Below, one piece after another: positions 21,458-30,745 of a stretch of DNA of 64,000 bases. The notes beneath the pieces are model-generated. The model ran no database searches. It saw only the letters and a program-made list of their open reading frames with translations, and was not told where the DNA came from. The DNA comes from UBA10649 sp963700745 (lineage in GTDB: Bacteria; Actinomycetota; Actinomycetes; S36-B12): contig CAVOYT010000004.1 in assembly GCA_963700745.1 (NCBI GenBank), positions 1 to 64,000 of the forward strand, written 5' to 3'. The stretch's first letter is position 1; every line of letters starts with the position of its first letter. Made by a program: the position numbers and the translations under genes.

Positions 21458-22671
21458 TGCGGCATGCTTCCAATCGTGACAGTCGTTCCCGGGGCGACCG
21501 GCGGGCACTGGTTGAGCGCGTTGCACATCCAGTTGGCTGCCGCCGGTACCACAAAGGTACCTGAGCCCTTCGAAGCCCACGCAATCACCTTCGGGTTGTC
21601 GTTGTCACCCAGCTGGCAGGTGTTCACCTCGCCGGTCGTGCACGAGTAGAAGGCACCGTTGATCCACTGGTTGACCGTCTGGTAGCCCAGGGCCCCCAGC
21701 GTGCCGTCGAACATCTGAATGCCGACCAGGTTCGCCTGCGGGTACCAGTAGTACCAGTAGGCGCGCTCGACCCCGAGCCGGATGTTGTCGAGGTACGTCT
21801 GGGCCACCCATGCGGCCGCGGTCGAGCCCTCGATGTTCATCGTCCTTGTACTTCTTGCCCGGGCCGGCGATGCCGTAGTTGATCTCGGTGTCCCACAGCT
21901 GCTTGTACGACGGAACCTTGGCCTTCTTCATGTCCTTCTGCACCTGCGTGATGTAGCCGGCGCGGGTCGCCCGGCGTGCCCGTGCTCTCCGGGTACAGGT
22001 GCACGGAGATCACGTCGATCGGCCACTTGAGCTTCTTGAGCTCCTTCATGTACGCCGGGAAGAACTTCTTGTAGGCGCTCTGCAGTCGGACGGTGCTGCT
22101 CGCGGCCACGACTCGTGCCGACGGGTCGTACTTGCGGATGATCTTGGAGGCCTCGTTGGTGAGCTGCGCCATCTGCTTGGGGGTTCCCTGCCAGAAGGTC
22201 GTGAGGTTCGCCTCGTTCCAGATCTGGTAGGAGTCGATGGAGTCGCCGTACCGCTTGACGACCGCCGTGACCCAGTTCTTCCAGTCCTTCATGCTCTTGG
22301 GCATGGACGCCGCGCCCTTGTTCGGGTAGGTGCCCTGCTTGGTGTTGCTGGCCGCCCACTTCGGGGTCGAGCCGAGGACGTACAGGATCTTGAGGTTCTG
22401 CGCGTTGGCGTTGGCGATCGCGGCGTCCAGGCCGTTCCACCAGTACTGGTTCTTCTTCTGCTCGACCTGACCCCACGCGACGCCCGAGTCCCACAGGCGG
22501 ATGGCCCCGTCACTCACCGAGGGTCGCCTCGCCCGACGCGATCCCGGGGATGTGCATCCCGAAGTTCTCCGGCAGCACGGGATTCGGGGCTGCCTGCGCT
22601 GGTGCGACGACGGCGGCTCCCGTCATCACCACCGACGCGGAAAGGACGAACGCGGCCAGGGCACGGCGCAT
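21433..22671 (-). CDS. GH39-like glycoside hydrolase, secreted paralogue
   Basis: A paralogue of the next gene. It starts (ATG 22671) with a Sec signal peptide, ALAAFVLSASVVMTGAAVV, with cleavage expected after AQA, and has no lipobox. The barrel carries the same catalytic pair: SYQIWNEANLTTFWQGTPK for the acid/base and QLWDTEINYGIAGPGKKY for the nucleophile. A Tyr/Trp patch (VERAYWYYWYPQANLVG) and two cysteines near the C-terminus follow. Shifts near 22515, 21975 and 21840 interrupt it. Together the two genes give one freely secreted and one membrane-anchored form of what is probably the same activity. Confidence 0.75.
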
Positions 22672-22768
22672 GGGGATGCCTTTCGAGCGGGGATCGGACC
22701 CGCCGACCATAACCCACGAGGCGGCGCCCCCGGCAAGTTCGCCACGGGCCATTAACCCAAATTTGGCG

Positions 22769-23470
22769 CTATCGGCGACGCAGCACGTAGAGGCTCTGAC
22801 CGTCGGTCTCCTGGCCGTACTCGAATCGGTCAACCGCCAGTCGGGCGGCGTTCACGTGGTCCTCGAAGTGCCATCGGGCGAACCGGGTGCAGTGCAGCCG
22901 CCCCTTCCACTCCAGGGGCCCGTAGCCCTCGGGGTTCTCCTCCCACCCCGGGACGTCCTCCTCGACGAAGCAGGTCACGAAGGCCTTGCCCCCGGGCGCC
23001 AGCGCCTCGGCGATCAGCCGCAGGTACGCCGGCGTGTCCTCGTCGTTCATGTGCGAGAACACCGAGTACGCGTAGAACACGTCGACGGACTCGGGCTCGG
23101 CCGCCAGGCTGCGCTCGGGGGTGCCGTCCGGGTTGTACCGCTCGTTGCTCACGTCCACGCAGGTGAAGCGGAAGCCGGGGGCGGCCAGGTTCTCGTCGGC
23201 CCACTCGATCAGCTCCGGCTGCACGTCGACACCGTGGTAGTCCGCGATGCGGCCGAAGTGCTCCCGGACGCCGACGGCGAGGCGCCCCGCGCCGCAGCCC
23301 CAGTCGAGCAGCCGCGAGTCCTTGGTCAGCCCGGCGTACTTCTCCAGGCGCTTGACGTCCCGCACGGCGGTCTTGATGAAGGCGGCGTCGTTCTTGAAGT
23401 GCTTGCCGCCCATGCGGTACTTGCTCGGCGGCAGCGCCCCGCCCGATCCGGACTTCTTCTTCGAGAACAT
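22769..23470 (-). CDS. Class I SAM-dependent methyltransferase
   Basis: Intact, 233 residues. Motif I for S-adenosylmethionine is SRLLDWGCGAGRLAVGV at residues 52-68. Motif II is the acidic end of the second strand, YHGVDVQPELIEWA, and the post-core strand reads LAPGGKAFVTCFVEED. A segment DVFYAYSVFSHMNDEDTP is typical of methyltransferases with the Methyltransf_25/31 fold acting on small molecules or glycans. The start is ATG 23470. It lies between the hydrolase pair and the Fpg gene, on the same strand. Sugar O-methylation within the polysaccharide cluster is a fair guess, but the substrate cannot be read from the sequence. Confidence 0.85.
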   Translation of the reverse strand: MFSKKKSGSGGALPPSKYRMGGKHFKNDAAFIKTAVRDVKRLEKYAGLTKDSRLLDWGCGAGRLAVGVREHFGRIADYHGVDVQPELIEWADENLAAPGFRFTCVDVSNERYNPDGTPERSLAAEPESVDVFYAYSVFSHMNDEDTPAYLRLIAEALAPGGKAFVTCFVEEDVPGWEENPEGYGPLEWKGRLHCTRFARWHFEDHVNAARLAVDRFEYGQETDGQSLYVLRRR

Positions 23471-23487
23471 GGCCGCAGCCTACGGGC

Positions 23488-24371
23488 CTACTTGAGCAGC
23501 TTGCTCATGCGCCGATCCGCCAGCAGCTTGCCGCCGGTCTGGCAGGTCGGGCAGTACTGCAGGGCGGAGTCGGCGAAGGACACCTCGCGGACGGTGTCGC
23601 CGCAGACCGGGCAGGGCTGGCCGGCTCGCCCGTGCACGGCCAGACTCGCCTTCTTCTCCGCCTTGAGGGTTCCGGTGCCGTGACCGACGCTGTTGTCGAT
23701 GGCCGCGGTCAGCTCCTGACGCATGCACGCGTACAGGTGGGCGACGTCCTTCGTCGACAGGGTGCTGCACGGGTGGAAGGGCGACAACCCGGCAGCGTGC
23801 AGGATCTCGTCGCTGTAGGCGTTGCCGATCCCGGCGATGATCGACTGGCTGCGCAGGACGCCCTTGATCTGCGACCGGCCGGCCGCAGCGAGGATCCCGG
23901 CGAAGACCTCCTCGGTCAGGTCGTCCGAGAGCGCATCGGGGCCCAGCCTGGCGACCCCGGGCACCTCCGCGGGTCATGGACCACGTACAGGGCCAGCCGC
24001 TTCTGGGTCCCCGCCTCCGTGACGTCGATGCCGCCGGCCGGTTCCCCGTCGTCGGTGACGAAGGCAAGGCGCAGCGCCAGCGGGCCCTTGCCCGGCTTGA
24101 CCGGGGTGGACGGCACCTCGTCGCGCCACTGCACCCAGCCCGCCCGCGACAGGTGCCACACCAGGTGCAGGCCCTCGACGGTCGTCGAGGTCCAGGAACT
24201 TGCCCCGGCGCCCGACCCCGGCGACCCGCTGCCCGGCGAGCTCCGATGAGCGACGGGGTGACGGTCTTGAGCGCGCTCAGGCTGGCCAGGGTCACGCCGG
24301 CGATCCGCGTGCCCCGCGGTCCGCTCCTCCAGGAAGCGGGCCAACGCCTCGACTTCAGGCAGCTCGGGCAC
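23488..24371 (-). CDS. Fpg/Nei-family DNA glycosylase (formamidopyrimidine-DNA glycosylase-like)
   Basis: Base-excision repair enzyme that removes oxidised purines such as 8-oxoguanine and cuts the abasic site. The N-terminal MPELPEVEALARFLEER gives the catalytic Pro2 and Glu3. After shifts near 24310, 24190 and 23950 the helix-two-turn-helix part follows (IIAGIGNAYSDEILHAAGLS), with the conserved Asn and a lysine further on. The C-terminal zinc finger is CPVCGDTVREVSFADSALQ plus YCPTC. The total of about 285 residues is normal. The lack of the usual C-terminal QR...PCQ form and the HPCSTL segment place it in the actinobacterial Fpg2/Nei-like branch, so I do not assign mutM with certainty. 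Confidence 0.85.
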
Positions 24372-24412
24372 TCACTCGTCCTCAGGCAGCCGGGCACTCG
24401 CGTGAGCCAGCG

Positions 24413-24861
24413 TCAGGAACGAGCCTCGGCGTTGCGCAGCCGTCCGACGATCACCTTGAGCATGGTGATGGCGACCGTCGGGTTCGCCTCGAGGATCGGC
24501 TGGAAGGCCCACGCGGTCAGGGCGAAGGCGCGCATGCCGTCGGCGCCGACCGTCACCGTCGCGGTGCGCGGCTTGCCGTCGATCAGCGACGCCTCGCCGA
24601 AGTACTGCCCCGGGCCGAGGGTCGCCACCTTCTCGCCCGTGGATGAGCACGTCGGCCGTGCCCTCGAGGATGACGTAGAAGCACACGCCCTCCTTGGAGA
24701 AGGACCGCCAGCCTTCGACGTTCGCCCCCTCCTCGAGCACCGTCTCGCCAGGCGGAGTACGTCCGCACTCGTCCCTCGTCCTCGATGTGCTTGAGGACCT
24801 TCGGCGACAACCCGTCGAACAGGTCCACCGCCGCCAGTCGCTGCAGGATCTCGTCGCTCAT
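24413..24861 (-). CDS. Cyclic-nucleotide-binding-domain protein
   Basis: A stand-alone cNMP-binding (CAP_ED) domain of about 148 residues. The start MSDEILQRLAAVDLFDGLSP is the usual lead-in helix. The core has ATLGPGQYFGEASLIDGKPR, where GE.SL is the phosphate-binding cassette, followed by RTATVTVGADGMRAFALT. The canonical Arg-Ala-Ala of the cassette is changed to Arg-Thr-Ala, as in many CRP/Crp-type domains. No DNA-binding helix or enzyme domain follows, so it is not a complete CRP regulator. Two shifts near 24750 and 24640 divide it. It lies 41 bases upstream of the Fpg gene on the same strand. Proteins of this kind are common in actinobacteria; their role is not settled. Confidence 0.78.
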
Positions 24862-24952
24862 GAGCGCAGGCTAGACGAATCGTGATCAAGGGGGCATCCG
24901 TATCGGCAATTTGCCGCACGCCGCCGAGGGCTCGGCACGAGTCGCCCAGTTC

Positions 24953-26181
24953 CTACAGCAGGCCCATCTCGACGGCCGCCTCGCGAAGGCCCTCACGGGC
25001 ATCCGGATGGGCGGCCCGCTCGATGATGTTCGTGACTCGCTCGGTCTGGCTGCGCCCGAACACCATGGCGATGCCGTTCTCCGTGGCGACGGCGCTGTGC
25101 TCGAAGCTGGTCACCGGCTCGTTGATCCGCGGGACGATCGTCGACACGTCGGCCTTCTTGTGCCAGGACGGCAGGGCGATGAACGACTGGCCGCCGCGGG
25201 CGTGCAGTGCACCGACGATGAAGTCCGTCGACCCGCCGAAGCCGGAGTAGATGCGCCCCTTCACCCGGCTGGCGTTGGCCTGGTCGCACAGATCCACCTG
25301 CAGGGCGGCGTTGACGCTGGTCATGCTGCGCCTGCCGGGCGATCTGGCCGGGATCGTTGGTGCGCTCGGTCCGCAGCATGCGGATCCACTTGTTGAGGTG
25401 GATCCACTCGTACAGCTCCTGCGAGCCGAAGATGAACGAGGCCGTGAGCGGCACCTCGCGGTCGAGGGCGTCGCGCTTGAACAGCTCGAGCACGCCGTCG
25501 CTGAACATCTCGGTCCAGATGCGCAGGCCCTTGCGCTGGGTCAGCGAGCTGAGCACGGCATCGGGCACCGCGCCGATCCCCAGCTGAAGGGTGGACCCGT
25601 CCGACACTCGGGCGGCGATCAGCTCGCCGATCTGCCGCGAGACGTCGTCGGGCTCCTTCGGCGAGTGGGTCGGGCAGCGGCTCGTCGACCTCGACCAGGT
25701 AGTCGATCTCGTTCTCGTAGATCTGGGCGTCGCCGTACGTGTAGGGCATGTTCGGATTGGACTGGACGATCACCAGCCCGCCGCGCTCGCGCACCGACTC
25801 GATGGCCGCCGGCAGGATGTTGACCTCGGTGCCGAGGCTCACGGTGTCGTGCCGCCGGGCGCTGGTGTGCAGCAGCACGACGTCGGGCCGGTAGTGGTCG
25901 CGGAACAGCACGGGGACGAGGCTGAGCCGGCACGGGATGTAGACCAGCCGCTCGTGATTGCGCATCGCCGGACCGACGAACGCCGTCTCGTAGGTGACGC
26001 CCTCGCGATCCGGCAGGGGCTTCTGCGCGTTCAGCATGTGCAGGCGGTACTCGGGCACGACGGCGTCCAGCGCGTTCAGGAGCACCTGTGGCGTCGCGAA
26101 GTTGCCGGAGGCCACCACCCGAGGGTTCTCCGGAAGGCTGGCAAGGACCCACTGCAACTGCTCGATCGACACGACTCTCAT
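24953..26181 (-). CDS. Acetyl-CoA hydrolase/transferase-family CoA-transferase
   Basis: Class I-type CoA-transferase of the acetyl-CoA hydrolase / 4-hydroxybutyrate CoA-transferase family, moving CoA between acetate or other short acids. The N-terminal domain has VVASGNFATPQVLLNAL and DVVLLHTSARRHDTVSLGTE. The C-terminal domain has the glycine-rich TLQLGIGAVPDAVLSSL and RIWTEMFSDGVLELF, whose Glu of TEM is the residue that forms the glutamyl-CoA thioester. The end has GGSTDFIVGALHARGGQSFI. Shifts lie near 25680 and 25320. ATG 26181 starts the conserved part; ATG 26202 in the same frame is possible. It is divergent from the fucose synthase gene. About 408 residues, slightly short but complete. 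Confidence 0.87.
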
Positions 26182-26252
26182 GGCCGCCATCCTTCCATCC
26201 ACCCCCGGGTCGTTGGGAGTTCAGCCAATGCGTGCTGTGCCACAATTGCCGG

Positions 26253-27198
26253 ATGCTGCAGGAGATCCGCTGGCCGGACGTGAAGGTCTACGTGGCCGGC
26301 CACCACGGCCTGGTCGGCTCGGCCATCGTGCGAGCGCTCGAGAGCGCGGGGGTCGGCGAGGTCGTCGGCTGGCGGTCCAGTGAGCTGGACCTGTGCGACC
26401 GTGAGGCGACGATGGACGCGATCCTCGAGGCCCGTCCCGACATCGTCATCGACGCGGCGGCGAAGGTCGGCGGCATCATGGCGAACTCGACCTACCCGGT
26501 GGAGTTCCTCAAGGACAACCTGCTGATCCAGACCAACGTCATGGACGGTGCGCACGCCGCAGACATCGACCGGCTGCTCTTCCTCGGCTCGTCGTGCATC
26601 TACCCGCGGCACGCCACCCAGCCGATCCGCGAGTCCTCGCTCATGACCGGGCCGCTGGAGCCCACGAACCAGGCCTACGCGATGGCCAAGATCTCCGGGA
26701 TCTACTACATCGAGGCGCACCGCACCGAGTACGGCCGCCACTGGATCTCGGCCATGCCGACGAACCTGTACGGCCCCAAGGACAACTTCGACCTGCAGTC
26801 CTCGCACGTGCTGCCGGCGTTCATCCGGCGCTTCCACGAGGCCAAGGTCGTCCGGCGCGCCGACCGTCACCGTGTGGGGCACGGGCGCACCCCGGCGCGA
26901 GTTCCTGCACGTCGACGACCTCGCCCAGGCCTGCCTGATGCTGCTGCAGAAGTACGACTCCGCCGAGACCATCAACGTGGGCCTCGGCGACGACATGCCG
27001 ATCAAGGAGCTCGCCGAGACGGTGGCCTCCGTGGTCGGCTTCGAGGGCACGATCGAGTGGGACACCTCCAAGCCGGACGGCATGCCGCGCAAGCTGCTCG
27101 ACACCACGCGGATCAACGACCTGGGCTGGTTCCCGACGATCAAGCTCCGCGACGGTGTCGCGAGCACCTACGACTGGTACGTGGAGAACGTGGCCTGA
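26253..27198 (+). CDS. fcl: GDP-L-fucose synthase
   Basis: NADPH-dependent 3,5-epimerase/4-reductase that converts GDP-4-keto-6-deoxy-D-mannose to GDP-L-fucose. The short-chain dehydrogenase fold is clear: VKVYVAGHHGLVGSAIVRAL for the dinucleotide (GHRG is more usual than GHHG), LLFLGSSCIYPRHATQPI with the catalytic Ser, and NQAYAMAKISGIYYIEAH with YxxxK. A substrate loop has NLYGPKDNFDLQSSHVLPA. One frameshift near 26860 splits it; the second part has APRREFLHVDDLAQA and the usual C-terminus. About 315 residues. The partner enzyme GMD, which makes the substrate, is not in this window. It probably serves the surface polysaccharide or another glycan. Confidence 0.93.
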
Positions 27199-27219
27199 CG
27201 GCCGCGCGAGGAGAGCGCC

Positions 27220-27591
27220 ATGACCGACGAGCCGGTGCAGGCGCTGCTGCCGGGACGACGGTCGCTGCTCGTGCGCCTGACCTGCAAGGAGGGGATGCGA
27301 GCCGCGATGCTCGACGTCCTCAACACCTACGCCGACGGGCTCGACGAGGAGCCCGGGACCGAGATGTTCGTCGTGTCCCTCGACCCCGACGACGAGAGCA
27401 TCGTGTGGCTGTACGAGATCTTCAAGGACGTCGACGCCGAGAACGCCCACCGGTCGTCGGCCGGCTTCGGCGGATGATGTCGACGCATGCCGGAGTTCCT
27501 CGAGGGCCAGCCCGCCGTGCTGCGCATGGAGCCGCTGCGCATGGCCCTGCAGGAGACCGTGCTCGTCCGAGGACTGGGCGTTCTGACGTGA
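27220..27591 (+). CDS. Antibiotic-biosynthesis-monooxygenase-fold (ABM) protein
   Basis: A small dimeric ferredoxin-like fold protein of the ABM family, about 123 residues. The first strand reads SLLVRLTCKEGMRAAMLDVL, followed by GTEMFVVSLDPDDESIVWLY and EIFKDVDAENAHRSSAGF, the regular E-x-x-x-D-x-x-A...H pattern of putative quinol monooxygenases. A frameshift at about 27478 hides the last 35 residues (MPEFLEGQPAVLRMEPLRM), which end at TGA 27589-27591. It starts 21 bases after fcl and overlaps the start of the next ABM gene (GTGA). The substrate is unknown. Confidence 0.72.
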
Positions 27592-27926
27592 TCCTCGAGG
27601 TGGCGCAGGTCGCCGTCCTGCCCGGGCACGAGAGCGCGTTCGAGCGGCGACTCTGACGCAGGCCGCCGACGAGGTGCTGCCCGAGGCGGACGGGCTGCCT
27701 GGGGTTCATCGCCCACGGCTGGTGCGTCGAGCGGCCGAACGTCTTCCTGTTCACCATCTGCTGGGAGACCCTCGCCGACCACACCGAGGGATTCCGCGGC
27801 TCGGAGCTCTTCGCGCAGTGGCGGGCCCTGATCGGCCCGCACTTCGACGGCGCGCCGGTCGTCGAGCACTTCGAGGACGTAGCGCCGCTTCGCCCTCGGC
27901 GAACCCCCTTGCGTGTGTCGGAGTAA
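27588..27926 (+). CDS. Second ABM-fold protein
   Basis: A second ABM-type protein of about 112 residues, coupled to the first by a GTGA overlap. It begins VILEVAQVAVLPGHESAFE, and after a shift near 27655 and another near 27700 continues FIAHGWCVERPNVFLFTICW and ETLADHTEGFRGSELFAQW, ending with the family's VEHFEDV close to the C-terminus. The sequence is too broken to judge active residues. The two tandem proteins may form a heterodimer, which is inference from their pairing only. Confidence 0.6.
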
Positions 27927-27945
27927 TCATGTAATTGTTCATTGC

Positions 27946-28444
27946 ATGACATACAGACACGCACCCTTCAGCGCCACCGACTGGCTCGCCGGTCGGCTGC
28001 CGGCCGAGTGGTTCACGTCCTTCGACGTGACCGTCGACCGCGAGGAGATCCTCATCCACGGCACCATCACTGCCCCCGATCCCGACTCCGCCGACGCCCA
28101 GGCCGGCCGGATCAGCCGGTTCCGCGAGGACACCCGCGCGGCGCGGATCGAGATCGCCCTCGAGCTCGAGGCCCGCACGGACCGCAAGGTCGTCGTGGGC
28201 GGTCACCTGCGGGGACACCCACCAGGGGTTCACGCGGTTGTCCGTGCCGGTCATGACCCGGCTGCAGCAGCCGCAGCGCCAGGTCCTGGACACCCTGGTC
28301 GAGGCCGGCGTCGCCCGGTCGCGCTCGGATGCGCTGGCCTGGTGCGTGCGCCTGGTCGGGCAGCACGAGGGTGACTGGCTGGCCGAGCTCGAGGCCGCGA
28401 TGGGCTCGGTGCGGCAGGCCCGCGCGAAGGGTCCCTCCGCCTGA
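27946..28444 (+). CDS. Conserved actinobacterial hypothetical protein with a ribbon-helix-helix-like tail
   Basis: About 166 residues after joining two frames at a shift near 28210. The N-terminal half is a small alpha/beta domain (EWFTSFDVTVDREEILIHGT). The C-terminal half reads RQVLDTLVEAGVARSRSDAL followed by AWCVRLVGQH. The pattern of a hydrophobic helix, then S-R-S-D/E-A-L, resembles ribbon-helix-helix (CopG/Arc) proteins, so DNA binding is possible but unproven. ATG 27946 lies only about 10 bases after a good AT-rich -10-like element (TAATTG at 27932-27937), which would give a leaderless or nearly leaderless transcript. The gene is followed by a long hairpin. Confidence 0.6.
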
Positions 28445-28454
28445 TCTCGCGCGT

Positions 28455-28532
28455 CCCCCTCGTTGAGTGGGCGGTCGTGCACCGTGGCGCGCCCGCGACC
28501 GGTGCACGATCGACCACTCAACGAAGAGGGGG
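28455..28532. terminator. Long hairpin between convergent genes, likely two-way terminator
   Basis: The left arm 28455-28484 starts CCCCCTCGTTGAGTGG and the right arm 28500-28532 is its reverse complement, with three extra bases and a few mismatches. The stem is about 30 bp with a GC-rich loop of 15 bases. It lies between the stop codons of two convergent genes (28444 and 28536). A run of C/G instead of T flanks it, so termination would depend on the stem itself. The motif GTTGAGTGG with its complement could also be a repeat element found elsewhere in the genome. Confidence 0.65.
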
Positions 28533-28535
28533 CGG

Positions 28536-29807
28536 TCAGGTGAAGGGGGGGCGGTCGTCGAAGCGCATGCTCGTGCGGCCGGCCACCCGCCACAGCCGCG
28601 CCACCGTGTCGGTGTCCTCCGGCGTGACGAGGTTGCCCATGACCCGCAGGGCCACCGTCATCAACGATCGCGAGCGCATGCCCACCGGCCCCAGCGTCGG
28701 CAGCAGGCCCGGCACGGTCAGGAAGCCGGCCAGCCGCCGGGCGATCGAGAAGGCCGTGCCGTAGCGCTGGCGCAGGAGCGGCGCCCACTGGGCCTGGTAG
28801 TTCAGGCTGGCGTTCGGGATCGTGTCGGCCAGCAGCTGGGCGGCCAGGTGGCCGGTCTCCAGCCCGTAGTCGATGCCCTCGCCGTTGAGCGGGTTCACGC
28901 AGCCCGGCCGCGTCGCCGACGAGCAGCCAGTTCGGTCCGGCGACGCCGCTGACGGCCCCGCCCATGGGCAGCAGCGCCGACCACGGGGCGCGCACGTCGC
29001 CCTCGAACTGCCACGACTCGCGCTGCGACTCGGCGTAGTGGCTCAGCAGCCCGCGCAGGTTCACGTCGGCCGGGTGCTTGTCCGTCGCCAGCGTCCCGAC
29101 ACCGACGTTGACCTCGCCGTCGCCGAGCGGGAACACCCAGCCGTAGCCGGACAGCAGCTCGTCCTGCTCGCCGCGCAGCTCCAGATGCGACGAGATCCAC
29201 GGGTCGTCGCTGCGGTGCGACTTGATGTAGGCACGGGCGGCGACGCCGTACGCCGTGCTGCGGTGCCACGTGCGGCCCAGCCGTCGACCGAGCTGCGATC
29301 GCGCACCGTCCGCGACGACCAGCCGGCGGCAGGTGATCTCGCGGCGCTCGGCGTCGCGGCCCGCGCCGGCGGCGAAGGTGACGCCCCGCACCTGGCCGCC
29401 CTCGATCCGCACGTCCACGGCGCGCTGACCCTCCAGGGCCGAGACGCCGGCGTCCAGGGCGACCTGCCGGATCGCGGCGTCGAGCTCGAGTCGCGGCGCC
29501 GCACCGCCGTTGCGCGGGAGCGAGCCGCCGGGCCACGGCAGGTACAGCTCCTGGCCGAAGCCGGCCGCCCGCAGTCCCCAGTTGGTCGCCCGCCCGCTCA
29601 GCCAGGGCTGGAGCCCCAGCTCGTCCAGCTCGGCGATGGCTCGCGGCGTGAGTCCGTCGCCGCACGGCTTGTCGCGCGGGAACGTCTCGGCGTCCACCAG
29701 CAGGACGTCGAGCCCGTGTCCGGGCCGCCCAGGCCGCCGTGGACGGATCCGGCCGGGCCGGCCCCGACGACGAGGACGTCGGTGTCGGCGACGGGGGAGG
29801 TGGGCAT
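28536..29807 (-). CDS. Geranylgeranyl-reductase-family FAD oxidoreductase
   Basis: Flavoprotein of the geranylgeranyl reductase/menaquinone-saturating (MenJ) class, about 422 residues. The N-terminus has VADTDVLVVGAGPAGS for FAD. Next come AETFPRDKPCGDGLTPRAI with the PxxKxCGxG motif of the family, a second dinucleotide motif around LVVADGARSQLGRRLG, and NWLLVGDAAG followed, after a shift near 28900, by MNPLNGEGIDYGLETGH. Shifts lie near 29705 and 28900. The start is ATG 29807. It probably reduces double bonds of an isoprenoid such as menaquinone, a lipid-linked polyprenol or a chlorophyll-like substrate; the preferred one cannot be told. It is not in an operon with isoprenoid genes here. Confidence 0.85.
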
Positions 29808-29832
29808 GGCCCCGCTCATTCTCCCCGATCCG

Positions 29833-30745
29833 TCACGAGCGGGCGAATCGTGGCATGCGAACCAGGCCCTGGGCGGTCGCGGCGCCGAGGACGACCAGGG
29901 CGCCGCCGAGCGGCTGGTTCCACGAGATGTGCTCGCCGAGCACGACCGCGCCCGAGACGACGGCGACGAGGGTGATCACGTAGGTGACCGTGCTCGCGGT
30001 GGTGGCATCGGACCGGTGGATGACGACGTAGTTGAGGATGTAGGCGATGCCGCTGCCGAGCACGCCGAGGGCCAGCATCGCCAGCACCACCGACGTCGTG
30101 ATCGGTGCGTGCGCGTAGCCCGTCACGCAGCACGACCGGCGCGATCTGGAGGGTGCCCATGATCATCAGTCCCGTGGCGAAGGTCATCGGGCGCCAGTGC
30201 ATCCGACGCCGGTGGCCAGATGCCGGCGCACGTACGGGTACGAGATCCCGTACCCGGTGACCGCGAGCAGGCAGGCGCCGATGCCCGAGCCACGTCGTGG
30301 CGCCCAGCCCCTGCCAGATGCCGACGACCACGAGGACGCCGGTGAAGCCGATGACGAGCCCGATGATGCGCTGACGGGTGGGCTTCTCCTCCGGGAAGGC
30401 GATGAGGATGACCACGAGGGTCATCAGCGGGGTCGCGCCATTGATGATGCCGGCCAGTCGCGGACGAGATGTACTGCTCGCTGAACGCGAACAGCGCCCA
30501 TCCGCCACTGGTCATCAGGATCGCGGCGACGAACAACGGGCCCCAGCAGGCGCCGAGGCGGCAACGGCGAGCGCATGACGGCGCTGATGATGAGCATCGT
30601 GACGGTGCCGAGGGCGAGGCGGCTCAGGACCACCCCGGCCGGGGTGAGCGAATCGAGCCCCACCTTGATGAAGACGAACGAGTTCCCCCAGATCAGGGCG
30701 AGCAGCAGGTAGGACGGAAGCCAGGACGCGTGGTGGCGCCGTCAC
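29833..30745 (-). CDS. EamA/DMT-family transporter
   Basis: Drug/metabolite transporter family membrane protein of about 300 residues with two repeats of five spans. The first span is LLLALIWGNSFVFIKVGL, then LSRLALGTVTMLIISAVM. The second repeat ends with MLALGVLGSGIAYILNYVVI and VVSGAVVLGEHISWNQPLGG, the latter being the conserved EamA end motif with Glu. Shifts lie near 30720, 30560, 30470, 30280, 30210 and 30125. The GTG start at 30745 overlaps the stop of the Ada gene (GTGA), so the two are probably co-translated. The substrate, often an amino acid or nucleoside, is unknown. Confidence 0.78.
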
